Of a stretch of 64,000 nucleotides of DNA, positions 23,547 through 32,389 are shown one piece after another (position 1 is the stretch's first letter; each line of letters begins with the position of its first letter). Source of the stretch: Paenibacillus xylanilyticus. GTDB lineage: Bacteria; Bacillota; Bacilli; Paenibacillales; Paenibacillaceae. A program made the translations under genes and the position numbers. The notes under the pieces are model-generated. The model was not told where the DNA came from. It did no database searches and worked only from the letters and a program-made list of their open reading frames with translations. The stretch spans positions 1 through 64,000 of the forward strand of contig NZ_JABMCB010000198.1 of assembly GCF_013359935.1 (NCBI RefSeq), read 5' to 3'.

Positions 23547-25064
23547 ATGACAACTGCGCCGATATTGCTTCAAATGGAACATATCCATAAGCAGTTTGCG
23601 GGCATTCCTGCACTTAAAGACGTTGATTTCACTGTAAAAGGTGGAGAGATTCATGCACTGCTGGGCGCTAACGGAGCAGGGAAAAGTACCTTGATGAAAA
23701 TTCTCTCGGGTGCCTATCAGCTGGATCAGGGCTCGATTCGTTTAAACGGAGAGCATTTACGTCTGCATTCTCCCGGGGATGCCAAGGCAAACGGAATTCA
23801 TTGTGTCTATCAGGAGGTGGATGCTGCACTGGTTCCCCAACTGACGGCTGCGGAGAACATTATGCTGGATCAATTGGCATCACCCGTTGGTGGATGGTGG
23901 AAAAGCCCCCGTAAGCTCCAGCAGCGGGCGCAAGAAGCGCTAAAGGAACTGGGGGCGAATATATCCGTTCAGAAAAAGGTAGCCGATCTGACACTTGCAG
24001 AAAAACAGATGATTTTGCTGGCGCGAATTCTGATCCAGGAGGCAAAGGTGATCATATTTGATGAGCCGACTGCTCCGCTGAGTCAGGAAGAAACCGATGC
24101 CTTTTTCCGGATTGTCCATTTGTTAAAAGAGCGGGGAGTGGCTTGCATTTTTATTACCCATCGTCTTGCCGAAGTGACGGGGCATTGTGACCGAGTGACT
24201 GTCATGAGAGACGGTCAGCATGTATTTACGAGTGAGGCACGCGGATTGACTGTGAACGATCTGGTCACACAAATGCTGGGCAAACCATTCGAAGAGGAAT
24301 TTCCGAAGACAGAAGCACCTATTGGCGAGGTGCTGCTTGAAGCTCGGGGACTTCGCCGAGGGTTCAAGGTCAAAGGAGTGGACTTGTCTGTACACCGCGG
24401 TGAGGTTTTGGCTGTTGTGGGCCTGGTCGGTGCTGGTAAAACGGAATGCTCCCGCCTTCTGATTGGAGCAGACCGGTTGGAGGAAGGGGAAATCCGGCTA
24501 CAGGACCGTCAGCTGCGTATTTCCCAGCCTGCGGATGCAGCAGCATTAGGCATCGTTTCCGTTCCCGAAGAACGCCGCAAACAGGGGATTCTCATTCAGG
24601 AAAATGTGGAACGGAATTTGAGTCTGCCTTTGCTTGGACGTCTTAGCACGTTCGGATTCGTCAGCCGGAAACAGGAGCGGGAAAATGCGGAAACGCTGGT
24701 CAAACAGCTTGGGATTAAGACGTCTTCGGTACGTCAGGAAGTGAAGTACTTGAGCGGAGGCAATCAGCAGAAAGTGGCTATCGGCAAATGGCTGAATGCG
24801 GATGCGGATGTTTTTATATTTGACGAACCAACCAAAGGTGTCGATATTGGTGCCAAAAGTGACATCTTCCGTATCATTAATGAGCTCGCTCTGGCAGGAA
24901 AGGCTGTCATCTATTTTACATGCGAACTGGACGAGGGACTCGGCATTGGGGACCGAATTGCAGTGATGTGCGAAGGGAAAATCGTAAAAGAATTTAAACG
25001 GGGCGAAACCAACCAAGAACAGCTGCTATACTACGCAAGCGGTGGACAAGAGGTGCAGACATGA
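23547..25064 (+). CDS. Sugar-type ABC transporter ATP-binding protein (RbsA/MglA-like)
   Basis: 505 residues with two fused ATPase domains, as in carbohydrate-importer CUT2 systems. Domain 1 has Walker A GANGAGKST (40-48). Its signature region reads VADLTLAEKQMI, degenerate as is common in CUT2 first domains, then FDEPTAPLS. Domain 2 has GLVGAGKTE, LSGGNQQKV and FDEPTKGVD. The start follows GGAGGT. Its stop overlaps the permease start by 4 nt, so the two are coupled. Confidence 0.93.
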   Translation: MTTAPILLQMEHIHKQFAGIPALKDVDFTVKGGEIHALLGANGAGKSTLMKILSGAYQLDQGSIRLNGEHLRLHSPGDAKANGIHCVYQEVDAALVPQLTAAENIMLDQLASPVGGWWKSPRKLQQRAQEALKELGANISVQKKVADLTLAEKQMILLARILIQEAKVIIFDEPTAPLSQEETDAFFRIVHLLKERGVACIFITHRLAEVTGHCDRVTVMRDGQHVFTSEARGLTVNDLVTQMLGKPFEEEFPKTEAPIGEVLLEARGLRRGFKVKGVDLSVHRGEVLAVVGLVGAGKTECSRLLIGADRLEEGEIRLQDRQLRISQPADAAALGIVSVPEERRKQGILIQENVERNLSLPLLGRLSTFGFVSRKQERENAETLVKQLGIKTSSVRQEVKYLSGGNQQKVAIGKWLNADADVFIFDEPTKGVDIGAKSDIFRIINELALAGKAVIYFTCELDEGLGIGDRIAVMCEGKIVKEFKRGETNQEQLLYYASGGQEVQT

Positions 25065-26047
25065 AGGACAAATCAATGGATTTTGCGTTCCGTTATGGGG
25101 CAATTATCGTTATTATCGGAGTTATTGCTTTTTTTGGCATCAAATTGCCTTACTTTTTTACGTACAGTAACTTGACTGACATCTTGGGATCAATTTCAAT
25201 CGTCACATTTGTTGCGATTGGTGTGACGTTATCTCTCATTGTGGACGGATTTGATCTATCGGTAGGCGCAACCGTCTCATTGACAACAGTCGTAACAGCT
25301 TCGTTAATGATTTGGTACCAGCAGCCTCTGGCTGTTGTCATCATTGTCCCTCTGGTGATCGGTGCAGTGATTGGTCTGCTGAATGCCTTATTGATCGTAA
25401 AATTGCGCATTCCTGATCTGCTGGCAACACTGGCGACCATGTATATTATCGGCGGGATCCACAAAACGTACGCACAAGGTTATACCATTTATAATCACAT
25501 GCAATTTCCTGATGGCAGTAAGGCTGCCGGAGAGATGGACCCAACATTCCTTCTGATTGGTCAGGGAAAATGGCTTGGAATGCCCATTTCGGTCATTCTT
25601 CTGCTGATTGCAGTCATTGGTGTTCATATCTTTTTGACCTACACGAAATATGGGCGTCAAATGTACGTCACAGGAGGCAATGAAGAGGCTGCACGTCTAT
25701 CCGGAATCAAGGTAAAAAAAGTGCGGACACTTGCTTATGTGGCAGCTGGCGTGTTTGCTGCAATTGGGGGAATCATCTATGCATCCAAAGTGGGTTCTGG
25801 GCAAATTGATGCTGGATCTCCGTTGTTAATGGAATCCGTAGCCGCTGTGTTTGTAGGGTTCTCTGTCTTTGGTGCGGGTAAACCTAATGTTATCGGAACC
25901 TTCATAGGTTCGGTCCTGATTGGTGTACTGGTGAATGGTTTGACGATGATGAATGTCCAGTATTTTACGCATGATATTGTAAAAGGCGGCGTCCTCGTTC
26001 TTGCCCTGGCAGTGACATTTTACGTGCTAAACCGCAACCGCACTTGA
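25061..26047 (+). CDS. Sugar-type ABC transporter permease (RbsC/MglC-like)
   Basis: 328 residues with about nine or ten membrane helices. The family motifs VDGFDLSVGATVSLT and GNEEAARLSGIKV (the ATPase contact loop) are clear. Overlaps the ATPase gene (ATGA). Only one permease gene is present, which is normal for CUT2 importers that use a homodimer. The three genes lie between spoIVA and hbs, which are neighbours in B. subtilis. Confidence 0.92.
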   Translation: MKDKSMDFAFRYGAIIVIIGVIAFFGIKLPYFFTYSNLTDILGSISIVTFVAIGVTLSLIVDGFDLSVGATVSLTTVVTASLMIWYQQPLAVVIIVPLVIGAVIGLLNALLIVKLRIPDLLATLATMYIIGGIHKTYAQGYTIYNHMQFPDGSKAAGEMDPTFLLIGQGKWLGMPISVILLLIAVIGVHIFLTYTKYGRQMYVTGGNEEAARLSGIKVKKVRTLAYVAAGVFAAIGGIIYASKVGSGQIDAGSPLLMESVAAVFVGFSVFGAGKPNVIGTFIGSVLIGVLVNGLTMMNVQYFTHDIVKGGVLVLALAVTFYVLNRNRT

Positions 26048-26186
26048 AATTGTGTGCTGTCTGTATTAGTATAAAATTTGTTCCGCGTCTGGAACGCGCT
26101 TGGTTTCAGGCGACATTCTGCCGGAAATGACTGTTGACCGCAGGCGGAGATTTGTGTTCATCACGCTCAAGATGTACGTAGATTTT

Positions 26187-26215
26187 TTGCGTATGAACGT
26201 ATATTTCGCTATAAA
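26187..26215 (+). promoter_or_regulatory. Sigma-A promoter of hbs
   Basis: TTGCGT (26187-26192), 17 nt, TATAAA (26210-26215), about 50 nt before the start. Confidence 0.5.
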
Positions 26216-26265
26216 ACGGAAACACAGTATAACATTCAGGACATTGATTCAGGAGGTGAAAACAA

Positions 26266-26538
26266 ATGAACAAATCAGACTTGATTACACACGTGTCTGA
26301 AGCGACTGAATTGTCCAAAAAGGATGTAACGAAAGCGGTTGATGCCGTATTCGAAGCAATCTCTGAGGCTCTTCAAAGCGGAGACAAAGTACAATTGGTT
26401 GGTTTTGGGAACTTCGAAGTTCGCGAGCGTTCTGCACGTAAAGGACGTAACCCGCAAACAGGTGAAGAAATCGAAATTCCTGCGAGCAAAATCCCTGCAT
26501 TCAAACCAGGTAAAGCGCTCAAAGACGGAATTAAATAA
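26266..26538 (+). CDS. hbs: DNA-binding protein HU
   Basis: 90 residues, the exact HU length. The beta-arm motif GRNPQTGEEIEIPASKIPAFKPGKALKD and the N-terminal MNKSDLI are canonical. HU bends DNA non-specifically and compacts the nucleoid. Start after AGGAGGTG. Codon use is biased as in highly expressed genes. Ends in a strong terminator. Confidence 0.97.
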   Translation: MNKSDLITHVSEATELSKKDVTKAVDAVFEAISEALQSGDKVQLVGFGNFEVRERSARKGRNPQTGEEIEIPASKIPAFKPGKALKDGIK

Positions 26539-26561
26539 GATTTCTACATATTCCATATGTC

Positions 26562-26599
26562 AAAGAAGAGACCGTGACTTGTTCACGGCCTTTTCTTTT
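26562..26599. terminator. Terminator between hbs and the converging small gene
   Basis: AAAGAAGAGACCGTGA pairs with TTCACGGCCTTTTCTTT. A-rich and T-rich flanks make it usable in both directions. Confidence 0.85.
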
Positions 26600-26604
26600 G
26601 CCCT

Positions 26605-26766
26605 CTAACGATGTGCTCCACTGTTTTTTGTATCCTCAGGGTCATCCGGATGCTGTGCATAAGCGATCAAAACCAGGTCCTCTCCTGCTGCATCCGAAAG
26701 GTGCTGTTCTATTTCTTTTAATTGATGAATGTGCTCTTCTGTCAAAGCTGCAGGGGTGTACTTCAT
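26605..26766 (-). CDS. Hypothetical 53-residue protein on the opposite strand
   Basis: A short minus-strand ORF starting MKYTPAALTEEHIHQLKEIE, ending in an acidic DDPEDTKNSGAHR tail. A good ribosome site (AAAGGAG, 8 nt) precedes the ATG. The protein is charged and probably helical, with no cysteine or membrane segment. The ribosome site and the shared terminator with hbs support it as a gene. No family recognised. Confidence 0.6.
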   Translation of the reverse strand: MKYTPAALTEEHIHQLKEIEQHLSDAAGEDLVLIAYAQHPDDPEDTKNSGAHR

Positions 26767-26915
26767 GCAGAGGCTCCTTTCTGTGCCATGTATTCTGTAG
26801 TATGACCCGGTTCACATAGAATATTGCAGCTTTTACAAGCGACACTCAGTTGACAAATGAATCAATCTTAATCATCATTAACGCTATTGAAGAACTAGGA
26901 GAGGGGACGTTACGT

Positions 26916-27137
26916 ATGGACCATCCAACCGGCAGTGATTACATTGTCATTAAGGCAGAGGAGAACGGAGTTCAGGTTATCGGTTTGACTCGAGGTCAGG
27001 ATACACGTTTTCATCATACCGAGAAGCTGGACAAGGGAGAAGTCATGATTGCCCAGTTTACCAATCATACTTCAGCGATCAAAATCCGGGGCAAGGCTAC
27101 GATGATCACGAAGCATGGCCAAATTGAATCAGAATAA
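26916..27137 (+). CDS. mtrB: trp RNA-binding attenuation protein (TRAP)
   Basis: 73 residues, ATG 9 nt after AGGAGAGGGG. TRAP forms an 11-subunit ring that, with bound tryptophan, wraps RNA carrying GAG/UAG repeats. The core VIKAEENGVQVIGLTRG, TRFHHTEKLDKGEVMIAQFT and HTSAIKIRGKA is nearly identical to the B. subtilis protein, including the KKR-type RNA-contact lysines and arginine. In B. subtilis the preceding gene is mtrA/folE, which is absent here. A candidate target, with many NAG repeats, lies at 36736-36806. Confidence 0.95.
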   Translation: MDHPTGSDYIVIKAEENGVQVIGLTRGQDTRFHHTEKLDKGEVMIAQFTNHTSAIKIRGKATMITKHGQIESE

Positions 27138-27252
27138 AAAAACAATACTTGAGGTTCTTACCAAATAGTCAGAGTACATTTAACCAAAGTCTTTCTGCGA
27201 TATCAGGGAGTGGAGTCGTTGCAGCATATACTTCTGATATTTATGGGAAATT

Positions 27253-27275
27253 GCAGGCATAGCCTGCTTTTTTTC
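27253..27275 (+). terminator. Rho-independent terminator
   Basis: GCAGGC-ATA-GCCTGC then T8, between mtrB and the next gene. Confidence 0.8.
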
Positions 27276-27342
27276 ATTGTACAATGAGGTATGAGCCTTT
27301 ACCGGACAGACTACACTAACAGGTATGGGCAGGGAGGCATTT

Positions 27343-27894
27343 ATGAAACCGCGGATGATCGTGACAGCTTCGCTGCTGGCAACGGTTACGGCAGTTTTTC
27401 TGCTAGTTGCCGTGCAAACCTTACATATGCGAACACTGGGTGGAGAGCGGGCTCAGCCCGTCACTGCCGCTGAGCAAAAGCAGGAGTTGTCAGACGAGAA
27501 TCTGGTAGATGTGCTGAGCTCCATGCATTTAACTACACCGATTGCAAAAGTGGAGTGGAAGCAGTCTATTCTGAAACTCGATTTGAAAGTGACCGGGACC
27601 GAAACGAGTTACACCGAGATTTACGCCAACATGGCGGCAGTAGCCGAGCTTGGATTTCACAGTCTTGATAACGTGGAGCAAGTTTTGCTGCGTGTAATGG
27701 CAGAGGATGAATGGCTGCACAAAAGACATTTGCTGCTGGCTGCTGATATTCGGAGAAATGAATGGCCAACGGATGCCATTGACGCGCTGCGAAACTGGAA
27801 AAGCCCTGTCATATCTGGTGAATTAAAAGAATGGTTTCATATTATGGAGACCGACCTGTGGAAGAAGCAATTCGAAATGTTGAACGAAGGTTAA
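27343..27894 (+). CDS. Hypothetical membrane-anchored protein
   Basis: 183 residues after AGGGAGGC. A single N-terminal helix (about 5-26) suggests an anchor with the rest outside the cell. The outer part starts with a glutamine/glutamate-rich segment and continues as a compact mixed alpha/beta domain. Ends near WKKQFEMLNEG. It precedes hepS but has its own upstream terminator; hepS has its own -10. Family not recognised. Confidence 0.65.
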   Translation: MKPRMIVTASLLATVTAVFLLVAVQTLHMRTLGGERAQPVTAAEQKQELSDENLVDVLSSMHLTTPIAKVEWKQSILKLDLKVTGTETSYTEIYANMAAVAELGFHSLDNVEQVLLRVMAEDEWLHKRHLLLAADIRRNEWPTDAIDALRNWKSPVISGELKEWFHIMETDLWKKQFEMLNEG

Positions 27895-27931
27895 TAGAAT
27901 AGCAGGATTCAGTGCGTGGCCGAACAACATA

Positions 27932-27940
27932 TGCTATAAT
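27932..27940 (+). promoter_or_regulatory. Extended -10 promoter of the hepS operon
   Basis: TGCTATAAT is a perfect extended -10, 56 nt before the hepS start. Confidence 0.45.
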
Positions 27941-27995
27941 ATATAAGATTGTAGTGCAGAAATGGTTTAACAATGCAAAGGCTCGGAGGCTGAGA

Positions 27996-28859
27996 ATGAA
28001 CTCATATCGCGTACCCCAACTAGCAAAAAAATATACGGATTACGACATGATTCGACAACATACGGAAATACCACCGTTTCCGGATAGCCGGGCTCGTCTG
28101 CTGCAGGTGTTTGTGGGCCGCACAGATGAAAAGGGGCATGATGAGCTGTATGCTCTTGCAACCTCGCTCGTCCAGCTGGCGATGGATACGCATGATCGAA
28201 TTGATACGATCTCCGGGGATCGGAAAGAGCAGGAGATGCGTTCGCGTCAGTTGAATGTGCTTGCTGGTGATTACTTGAGCAGTCGATTTTATCAGCTTCT
28301 TGCTCATGCTGGTCGGATTGAAATGATCGGCAAGCTCAGTGGTGCAGTATCTGAAGTCAACGTACGCAAGATGACTCTGTATGATCGGATGAAAAAGCTT
28401 CTCGTTTCGGCTGAAGAATACTTGCGTGAAACGGTACAGCTGAAGATGCAGCTGTTTCTTTCTTTTGCGGACATGATTGGAGAAAAGGAACAAAAGCTGT
28501 GGGAAAGTCTTCTTTCTGAATTTAGCTTGTGTGAAACCGTTGTGGAAGAACTGCAGCGGATCAGTAACGAGAAGAGCTTTAATCATAGCTATGCCTTCTG
28601 GTATATATACGAGCAAGGCAATGAAGACGAGCGAAACATCCTTCGCCAGTCAGAGCCTGATGCGCGGGCATATGGCGGCATGGTACTCAAATATCGAATG
28701 GATGAGATTTTGCTGGACAGGCTTCGTGAGAGTACACACCGCATACAGCTGTTACTGCAGGAAGAGAACGATCAGCGGGGGCTACATGATGTGCAAGCCA
28801 TCCTGGAAACCTATCTGGGTTATCTAGAGCCTTCGCATGCAGCAGTAAGGGAAGATTGA
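27996..28859 (+). CDS. hepS: Heptaprenyl diphosphate synthase component 1
   Basis: 287 residues, ATG after CGGAGGC. HepS is the non-catalytic partner of HepT; together they make the C35 side chain of menaquinone-7. The family signature is clear in ATSLVQLAMDTHDRIDTI and RQLNVLAGDYLSSRFYQLLAHAG. An upstream in-frame extension lies within the promoter and is not used. menG starts 11 nt after its stop; hepT lies about 2.5 kb downstream, separated by quinone genes. Confidence 0.9.
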   Translation: MNSYRVPQLAKKYTDYDMIRQHTEIPPFPDSRARLLQVFVGRTDEKGHDELYALATSLVQLAMDTHDRIDTISGDRKEQEMRSRQLNVLAGDYLSSRFYQLLAHAGRIEMIGKLSGAVSEVNVRKMTLYDRMKKLLVSAEEYLRETVQLKMQLFLSFADMIGEKEQKLWESLLSEFSLCETVVEELQRISNEKSFNHSYAFWYIYEQGNEDERNILRQSEPDARAYGGMVLKYRMDEILLDRLRESTHRIQLLLQEENDQRGLHDVQAILETYLGYLEPSHAAVRED

Positions 28860-28870
28860 GGGGGAGACAA

Positions 28871-29599
28871 ATGGGGAGCGCAGAGACGAAACCGAAAGAA
28901 GAGTTTGTCCATTCGGTTTTTCAAAGTATAGCCGGAAAATATGATGTTATGAATGACATCCTGAGTTTCCGCAGGCATAAGGCCTGGCGCAAATTCACGA
29001 TGAAAAAAATGAACATGTCCAAAGGGGATACAGGGCTTGATCTGTGCTGTGGTACCTGTGACTGGACCCTCGCCATGGCAGAGGCAAGTGAAACGGGTCA
29101 CATGCACGGGCTGGACTTCAGCAGCAATATGCTGGAAGTTGGACAGACCAAGGTGACTGCAGCAAACCGTCAGAAGCAGATAACCCTTGTTCAGGGGAAT
29201 GCAATGTCACTTCCTTTTGAGGACAATTCATTCGACTACGTAACCATTGGGTTTGGTCTTCGTAACGTGCCTGATCTGAGACAGGTACTGTCCGAGATGA
29301 AACGCGTAGTAAAACCGGGTGGCATGGTGGTGTGTCTGGAATTGTCCAAGCCAACCTGGCAACCGTTTAAAGGCATTTATTATTTTTATTTTGAACAAGT
29401 ATTGCCGAATCTTGCCAAGTTGTTTGCCAAACGTTATGAGCAGTACAAGTGGCTGCCGGATTCATTGGCATTATTTCCGGGAAGGAAGGAACTGGCCCAC
29501 ATTTTTGAAGAAACCGGATTGCAGCAAGTGCAGGCCTATCCTCTGACCGGAGGCATCGCGGCACTGCATATTGGAACCAAGGAGAATCAGCATGTTTAG
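28871..29599 (+). CDS. menG: Demethylmenaquinone methyltransferase
   Basis: 242 residues. SAM-dependent C-methylation of demethylmenaquinone (UbiE/MenG family), the last step of menaquinone synthesis. Seen are the N-terminal VFQSIAGKYDVMNDILSFRRHKAWR, SAM motif LDLCCGTCDWTL and FGLRNVPD. The ATG follows GAGGGGGA. The stop overlaps the start of the prenyltransferase gene. Confidence 0.94.
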   Translation: MGSAETKPKEEFVHSVFQSIAGKYDVMNDILSFRRHKAWRKFTMKKMNMSKGDTGLDLCCGTCDWTLAMAEASETGHMHGLDFSSNMLEVGQTKVTAANRQKQITLVQGNAMSLPFEDNSFDYVTIGFGLRNVPDLRQVLSEMKRVVKPGGMVVCLELSKPTWQPFKGIYYFYFEQVLPNLAKLFAKRYEQYKWLPDSLALFPGRKELAHIFEETGLQQVQAYPLTGGIAALHIGTKENQHV

Positions 29600-30458
29600 G
29601 AAAATTCGCATCTTTTTAGAAATGATCAAGATTGAACATACGCTTTTTGCTTTGCCTTTTGCATTTATGGGTGCAATTCTTGGCTCTATGGTCGTGAACG
29701 ATACGTTCCCAACCTGGATGCAGATTATGTGGGTGCTGCTGGCCATGGTAGGTGCACGCAGTGCGGCATTTGGACTCAATCGCATGATTGACCAAGCGAT
29801 CGATGGCAAAAATCCGCGGACAGCAATGCGGGCCATCCCTGCTGGTTTGTTGAAGAACGGTGAGGTTGTCATCTTTATTGTTGTCTCATTTGTATTATTG
29901 TTCTGGGCTTCATCCAATCTTAATGTGTTATCAATGCAGCTGCTGCCAATCGCAGTATTTATGCTGGTATTGTACTCGTACACCAAACGATTCACATGGC
30001 TCTGCCACGTTGTTCTCGGGATGACCATTGGTCTTGCTCCGCTTGGGGGCTGGGTTGCTGTTACCGGTACAATGGATTGGACAGCGATTGTGCTGTACGT
30101 TACGATAGTGTTCTGGACCGCAGGGTTTGATATTATTTATGCTTGTCAGGATTTGGAGTTTGACCAGGAAGAGGGGCTTCATTCGATTCCTTCCCGATTC
30201 GGACTCATCAAATCATTGAACATTGCCAAGTTCTTTCATGTGATTACAGCCATCGGATTTTTGGCCCTTCTGTTGATGACAGATCTGAGCTGGTGGTATG
30301 GCGCAGGCATGCTGATCACATATGGTATTCTTTTCTATGAGCACTATATTGTTTCGCCTAATGACATGAGTCGTGTACAGACGGCTTTCTTTACCATGAA
30401 TAGTGTACTGAGTCTGGTTGTATTTACGTTTACCCTGATTGATCTGGCGGTGAAATAG
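29592..30458 (+). CDS. UbiA-family polyprenyltransferase (quinone biosynthesis)
   Basis: 288 residues, eight or nine membrane helices. First Asp-rich motif NRMIDQAID (63-71) and second motif YACQDLEFDQEEG, both needed for Mg-prenyl-diphosphate binding. Annotated by similarity as 4-hydroxybenzoate polyprenyltransferase, but in menaquinone-making Firmicutes the UbiA/UbiX pair next to mqnA is thought to serve the futalosine pathway (MqnP-like). Overlaps menG by 8 nt and is followed by the ubiX-like gene. Confidence 0.85.
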   Translation: MFRKIRIFLEMIKIEHTLFALPFAFMGAILGSMVVNDTFPTWMQIMWVLLAMVGARSAAFGLNRMIDQAIDGKNPRTAMRAIPAGLLKNGEVVIFIVVSFVLLFWASSNLNVLSMQLLPIAVFMLVLYSYTKRFTWLCHVVLGMTIGLAPLGGWVAVTGTMDWTAIVLYVTIVFWTAGFDIIYACQDLEFDQEEGLHSIPSRFGLIKSLNIAKFFHVITAIGFLALLLMTDLSWWYGAGMLITYGILFYEHYIVSPNDMSRVQTAFFTMNSVLSLVVFTFTLIDLAVK

Positions 30459-30460
30459 AC

Positions 30461-31078
30461 ATGCAACAGCTGGACAATAAACGACTTGTTGTCGGGATTA
30501 CCGGAGCCAGCGGAAGTATTTATGGCATAAGACTGATTGAAACACTGCTGAGCCTCGATTACACTGTTCATCTGGTGATATCTAATGCGGGCTGGCGGGT
30601 ACTAAAAGAAGAAATGGATTGGGATGTCACGGATCGTGAAGGCATGCTGGAAGAAAAATTTGGTGGCCTTGGCGGCTCGTGGATCTATCATCCTGTAAGT
30701 GATATAGGCGCTTCGATTGCAAGTGGATCTTTCCTGGCTGATGGCATGATTATCATGCCGTGCTCCATGGGAACGCTGTCCTCCATTGCGCAGGGGTCGT
30801 CGGATAATCTGATGTCCCGCGCTGCGGATGTCATGATGAAGGAGGCAAGGCCGCTGATTCTGGTCCCACGGGAGACACCTCTGCATGCGATCCATCTGGA
30901 GAATATGCTGAAGCTCTCTCGCCTTGGTGTTCGAATGATTCCGGCCATGCCGGCTTTTTATCACAAACCTCAGACGATGGAAGAGTTGATTATGTTTTTG
31001 GTAGGTAAGGTATTGGACAGCCTGCGCATTCAACATCAACTGTTTGCAAGATGGGGAGAACCGGATAAACGGGGCTAG
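30461..31078 (+). CDS. UbiX-family flavin prenyltransferase
   Basis: 205 residues. UbiX enzymes prenylate FMN to make the cofactor of UbiD-type decarboxylases. The flavin-binding motifs are present: VGITGASGSIYGIRL near the start, PCSMGTLSSIAQGSSDNL in the middle and RETPLHAIHLENMLKLSRLG. The start follows the prenyltransferase stop by 2 nt. No UbiD-like partner lies in this window. The ~340 nt after this gene hold apparent mqnA debris. Confidence 0.88.
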   Translation: MQQLDNKRLVVGITGASGSIYGIRLIETLLSLDYTVHLVISNAGWRVLKEEMDWDVTDREGMLEEKFGGLGGSWIYHPVSDIGASIASGSFLADGMIIMPCSMGTLSSIAQGSSDNLMSRAADVMMKEARPLILVPRETPLHAIHLENMLKLSRLGVRMIPAMPAFYHKPQTMEELIMFLVGKVLDSLRIQHQLFARWGEPDKRG

Positions 31079-31149
31079 CAAAGGTGTTCCTACAACGGAT
31101 ATTTATCCATGGGGGGCAACACACACAGGTCGCCCCGGAATCCCGGGGT

Positions 31150-31412
31150 ATTGGTGAGCGCTGATGGTAGAGTCTCGGCGAAACCACAGCCTTGACCCAT
31201 GCTCCGGCAACTTCTGTACTTTTTGTTTCAGAACAAGTCGCAGAGTTTAATTCCCGGGTGTCTGCCATGACACTCGAAGAAATGTGGTACGACTTAGAAG
31301 AAATCAAGCAGGAACGGCAAGCCCTGGTTTTCGTTATGCCTGCAGGCCCGACTTGCTGGAGGGGAAGGTAAGCATGGATTTATGGACTGATAATACGCTG
31401 ACACGGGTGAAC
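31150..31412 (+). pseudogene. Possible decayed mqnA (chorismate dehydratase) remnant
   Basis: No intact gene fills the 336 nt between the ubiX-like gene and hepT. Pieces in different frames recall MqnA (DUF178) and are in the right order: VSADGRVSA (31155-31181), then ALTHAPATSVLF (near 31193-31229), then LEEMWYDL and ALVFVMPAG (31270-31345). The last 14 codons before hepT end in an ATGA overlap, as an upstream gene would. Frame changes and a missing middle indicate decay. This rests on remembered family patterns and is uncertain. Confidence 0.35.
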
Positions 31413-31414
31413 GA

Positions 31415-32389
31415 ATGAAACTATTGGATATTTTCGGATTACTAAAAAAAGACATGGATTACATTGAGAAAGAATTGTATCGCAGCGTTCAGGGAGATCA
31501 AAAGCTGCTTAGCGAAACTTCACTTCACTTGCTCAAGGCAGGTGGGAAACGTTTACGTCCGGTATTTGTGCTGCTCGGCGGGAAATATGGTACATACGAC
31601 ATTGAACGCCTGAAGCTAATTGCGGTACCACTGGAATTGATCCATTCAGCTTCCCTGGTACATGATGATGTCATCGACAATGCGGAAACGCGGAGAGGCA
31701 AACCAACGGTCAAGTCCAAATGGGACAATCGGATTGCCATGTACACCGGTGATTATATCTATGGAAAAGCACTTCAGTTGACAGCTGGTCTGTCCGAACC
31801 AGCCATTCATCGCATTCTCGCCAAGGCGATGGTGCAGATGTCCATCGGTGAGATGGAACAGATTCGCGACTTTTTCAACACAGGACAAAGTGTTCGTAAC
31901 TACTTGCTGCGGATTCGCCGCAAAACGGCGCTTCTGATTGCAGTCAGCTGCCAGCTTGGAGCTCTAGCCACACGTGCACCGAAACATGTGTCCTCACTGC
32001 TCTACACTTACGGATATAATGTCGGTATGGCTTTCCAAATTCAGGACGATGTTCTTGATCTGGTGGGTACGGAGAAACAATTGGGCAAACCTCCAGGCAG
32101 TGATATGAAGCAGGGAAATATTACGCTGCCAGTGCTTTACGCTCTTCAGGAACCGGATCTTCGTGAGCAGCTGCTTCACGAGATTTCACGTGTTCAGCGT
32201 GAGGAGGGACGGGCAAGTGCTTCGGATGCAATTGGTATGATTCGCCAAAGTCAAGGAATCGCTAAAGCAGAAGCACTGGCTGACCGATATATGAAGAAAG
32301 CGCTCGATGCTCTGGATCAGCTGCCTAATATCAAGACCAACAAAAATTTGCGTGACATCGCACATTTTGTAGTCAAGCGTACTCATTAA
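31415..32389 (+). CDS. hepT: Heptaprenyl diphosphate synthase component 2
   Basis: 324 residues. Catalytic subunit of the long-chain trans-prenyltransferase. GGKRLRP, first aspartate-rich motif DDVIDNAETRRG and second motif QIQDDVLDLVG are complete. The product with HepS is the C35 chain for menaquinone. The start overlaps a short frame upstream (ATGA), consistent with loss of a preceding gene. Followed by ndk after about 150 nt. Confidence 0.94.
   Translation: MKLLDIFGLLKKDMDYIEKELYRSVQGDQKLLSETSLHLLKAGGKRLRPVFVLLGGKYGTYDIERLKLIAVPLELIHSASLVHDDVIDNAETRRGKPTVKSKWDNRIAMYTGDYIYGKALQLTAGLSEPAIHRILAKAMVQMSIGEMEQIRDFFNTGQSVRNYLLRIRRKTALLIAVSCQLGALATRAPKHVSSLLYTYGYNVGMAFQIQDDVLDLVGTEKQLGKPPGSDMKQGNITLPVLYALQEPDLREQLLHEISRVQREEGRASASDAIGMIRQSQGIAKAEALADRYMKKALDALDQLPNIKTNKNLRDIAHFVVKRTH

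Noticed and set aside
31081..31260. SAM-type or other known riboswitch upstream of hepT
   Set aside because: A CCCCGG/CCGGGG stem and a CCGGCAAC string are present, but the remaining core elements of SAM-I and other classes I know are missing.
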